Shown piece by piece: positions 62,267-64,000 of a stretch of DNA of 64,000 nt. The translations under genes and the position numbers were made by a program. Source of the stretch: Thermodesulfobacterium hveragerdense DSM 12571 (GTDB lineage: Bacteria > Desulfobacterota > Thermodesulfobacteria > Thermodesulfobacteriales > Thermodesulfobacteriaceae). The stretch covers positions 1 through 64,000 of the forward strand of contig NZ_AUIT01000008.1 in NCBI RefSeq assembly GCF_000423845.1, written 5' to 3'. Below the pieces are notes generated by a model, which was given only the letters and a program-made list of their open reading frames with translations, did no database searches and had not been told where the DNA came from. Numbering within the stretch: position 1 is the stretch's first letter; every line of letters begins with the position of its first letter.

Positions 62267-63411
62267 AGGACCCCAAAAACATCAGAGTTTTTCTGGTAGA
62301 CGATGACGATCAGATAAGGACTTCTCTTTCTGAGGTACTAAGTTTAGAGGGATTTCAGGTTTTTTCTGCCAAGAACGGCCAGGAGTTTTTGGCTAAACTT
62401 GAGAATATAGACCCAGACATTGCACTTATAGATTACTTGCTCCCAGGAGGGTTAGACGGGCTCTCCCTTTGCAAAATCATAAAAAACGATTATAAAACCT
62501 TTGACATAGGGGTGATCATCATCACAGGAGTAAACGACTTAGAAACCAGGATTAACTGTCTTGCCGCAGGGGCAGACGACCTCTTAACCAAACCGATCTT
62601 TATCCCAGAACTTTTTGTAAGAATTAAAACCTTAAGCAAAAACAAAAAATACCGGGAGTTTCTCAAAAACTACCAGCATAACCTTGAAAAAGAAGTCATC
62701 CAAAAAACCAGAGAACTACAAAAAATCTATTTAGGCCTAAGCGAAGCCCAGGAAGAGATAAGAAAGCTTTCATTAGAAATCATCCAAAGACTTGCCAAGG
62801 CAGCTGAATACAGAGACGAACATACCGGGGCTCATATCCACAGGATAAGTTTTTACTGTACAAAAATTGCAGATGCCCTAAACCTTTCCAAAGACCAGAT
62901 AGAAATTCTTCAGTATGCCTCTCCACTTCATGACATAGGAAAATTAGGTATCCCAGATAAAATCTTACTTAAACCTGGACCTCTTACTCAAAAAGAATGG
63001 GAAATAATGAAACTCCATACGGTAATTGGAGCCCAGATCTTAGAAGGTTCTAACTTAAAATACCTGAAAGCTGCCCAGAAAATTGCCCTTTACCATCACG
63101 AAAGATGGGACGGCAGAGGCTATCCCTTTGGTCTGAAGGGTAATAAAATCCCTCTTTTTGCCAGGATCGTTGCCATCGCCGACGTGTTTGATGCCCTTAC
63201 CTCAGATAGACCCTACCGAAAAGCCTTACCCTATGATTTAGCCTTTCAGGTGATCAAAAACGAAAAGGGAACGCGATTTGATCCAGAACTGGTAGATATC
63301 TTCCTTAAAATCAAGCCAGAACTTGTAGAGATTAAAGTATTGTTTCAGGATGAAGAAATACCTCATCTTTTTAAACTTTACAAGAAACTTGAAGAAGAGG
63401 AAGAATATTAA
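62248..63411 (+). CDS. Response regulator with HD-GYP phosphodiesterase output
   Basis: A 387-residue two-domain protein. The receiver (about 10-130) starts RVFLVDDDDQIRTSL and has phospho-acceptor Asp62 in IALIDYLLPGG; the conserved Lys is in LTKPIFIPE. A helical linker joins it to an HD-GYP domain (about 180-370) with SPLHDIGKLGIPDKIL and HHERWDGRGYP. It should break down c-di-GMP in response to a sensor kinase not seen here (RpfG-like). It overlaps mobA by 19 bases and converges on the DUF72 gene. Confidence 0.92.
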   Translation: MFLPEIEDPKNIRVFLVDDDDQIRTSLSEVLSLEGFQVFSAKNGQEFLAKLENIDPDIALIDYLLPGGLDGLSLCKIIKNDYKTFDIGVIIITGVNDLETRINCLAAGADDLLTKPIFIPELFVRIKTLSKNKKYREFLKNYQHNLEKEVIQKTRELQKIYLGLSEAQEEIRKLSLEIIQRLAKAAEYRDEHTGAHIHRISFYCTKIADALNLSKDQIEILQYASPLHDIGKLGIPDKILLKPGPLTQKEWEIMKLHTVIGAQILEGSNLKYLKAAQKIALYHHERWDGRGYPFGLKGNKIPLFARIVAIADVFDALTSDRPYRKALPYDLAFQVIKNEKGTRFDPELVDIFLKIKPELVEIKVLFQDEEIPHLFKLYKKLEEEEEY

Positions 63412-64000
63412 ATCGATGACAAAAACCTTTTGAAGGTTAAAGCGTCTGAAACCGCATGTCCTAAAGCTGTGTTGTCAAAGTAAGCCCAAATCTCTTTTAC
63501 TTCAAACTTCTTTAAATTTTCAGCCAAACCCTGGAACTCCTCCTCTTCATACTTAGAAACATAAAGCTGCTTTCTTCCATGTAGCCTCAGATACAAAAAA
63601 TCAGCGGTTTGCACCTCATACCACGAAGGATACCTATCCCCACAGTCAGAAAAACAAAGGCACACCCCTTTTGTCTTAAGTAACTCTATAAATACTTCGT
63701 TATGAAAGGACTGGTTTCTTATTTCGATAACTATCTGATAATCTGAAGGTAGCACCTCTAAAAAACTTTCTATCAAATCCTTATCAAACCTTAAAGAAGG
63801 AGGAAGCTGAAACAAAAGAACTTTAGCCTTTTCCTTTAAGGCACTTACCCTTTTCAAAAACTCTGTTAGGTCTTCGGAGATGTCTTTTAACCGTTTTACA
63901 TGGGTAATAACCTTGGGAGCTTTCACTGAAAAGACAAAATCAGCAGGGGTTTCTTGATACCATTTTTCTAAGGTTTTAACAGAAGGAAGCCTGTAAAACG
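63408..64000 (-). CDS. DUF72-family protein, 5' end outside the window
   Basis: The frame is open to the right edge, so the N-terminus is missing. The visible part has the DUF72 features FYRLPSVKTLEKWYQETP, FVFSVKAPKVITH, LLFQLPPSLRFDK, IEIRNQSF and the final AYFDNTALGHAVSDA. The family folds as a TIM barrel; its role is unknown. A GTG at 63926 gives a short frame but lies inside the conserved protein and is not the real start. It overlaps the response-regulator stop by 4 bases. Confidence 0.88.
   Translation of the reverse strand, partial: FYRLPSVKTLEKWYQETPADFVFSVKAPKVITHVKRLKDISEDLTEFLKRVSALKEKAKVLLFQLPPSLRFDKDLIESFLEVLPSDYQIVIEIRNQSFHNEVFIELLKTKGVCLCFSDCGDRYPSWYEVQTADFLYLRLHGRKQLYVSKYEEEEFQGLAENLKKFEVKEIWAYFDNTALGHAVSDALTFKRFLSSI

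Noticed and set aside
1-64000. tRNA, rRNA, CRISPR arrays, prophage or restriction-modification genes
   Set aside because: None was recognised on either strand; small RNAs cannot be excluded by eye.

Overview
The window looks like a piece of chromosome from an anaerobic, probably thermophilic, Gram-negative bacterium, most likely of the Thermodesulfobacteriota (Thermodesulfobacterium-like). This is inferred, not proven. It has a porin, lipoprotein, TonB receptor and KdsD (Gram-negative envelope). It has a class III ribonucleotide reductase, rubrerythrin and an HdrA fragment (anaerobe). It has a Nuo complex without the NADH-oxidising subunits, and an IHF/HU gene next to pheT. Gaps are very AT-rich, and proteins are rich in Lys/Glu/Ile. 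No rRNA, tRNA or CRISPR array was recognised.

Layout. 0-1.2 kb: a broken IS256-type transposase joined head-on to a truncated hdrA. 1.4-6.9 kb: proC, then a reverse block with a beta-lactamase-fold protein, LapA, Hsp33, PyrD, PyrK and a YkgJ-like cysteine cluster protein. 7-10 kb: LysM/NlpC-P60 peptidase, an unknown protein and KdsD. 10-13.7 kb (reverse): a THEP1-thymidylate kinase fusion, Smr protein, alanine-rich lipoprotein and RtcB. 13.7-14 kb: a gene-free stretch with mobile-element-like remains. 14-20.6 kb (reverse): ruvB-panB-rpmI-rplT-pheS-pheT-ihf-merR. 20.6-23.4 kb: an NrdR-type regulatory region and a split anaerobic ribonucleotide reductase (large chain, separate glycyl-radical chain, zinc protein). 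23.4-25.8 kb: xth, a 56-residue RCKP rubredoxin-like gene and an OprB-like porin.

25.9-30 kb is a reverse iron operon: DUF2325, Cys-rich FeoA, FeoA-GGDEF fusion, HD-GYP, FeoA and a feoB that has lost most of its G domain. A peroxiredoxin and a small winged-helix protein diverge from it, followed by a TonB receptor and rubrerythrin. 34-40 kb (reverse): fliK-flgD-flgE plus a second, longer hook-type protein. 40.3-50.7 kb (reverse): ferredoxin-like protein followed by nuoABCDHIJKLMN. 50.8-58 kb (reverse): ppsA, secreted Pro/Gln-rich protein, FtsB/DivIC-like, ribH, pgk, tpiA, CoA-binding protein and scpA. 58.1-64 kb: smpB, sbcC, mobA, REC-HD-GYP regulator, then a DUF72 gene running off the right edge.

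Most noteworthy are the iron operon with built-in c-di-GMP synthesis and degradation domains, the class III reductase whose glycyl-radical loop is a separate 60-residue protein, the THEP1-Tmk fusion, the deleted FeoB G domain, and two genes (ruvB, smpB) whose promoters sit so close to the start codon that their mRNAs should be leaderless.
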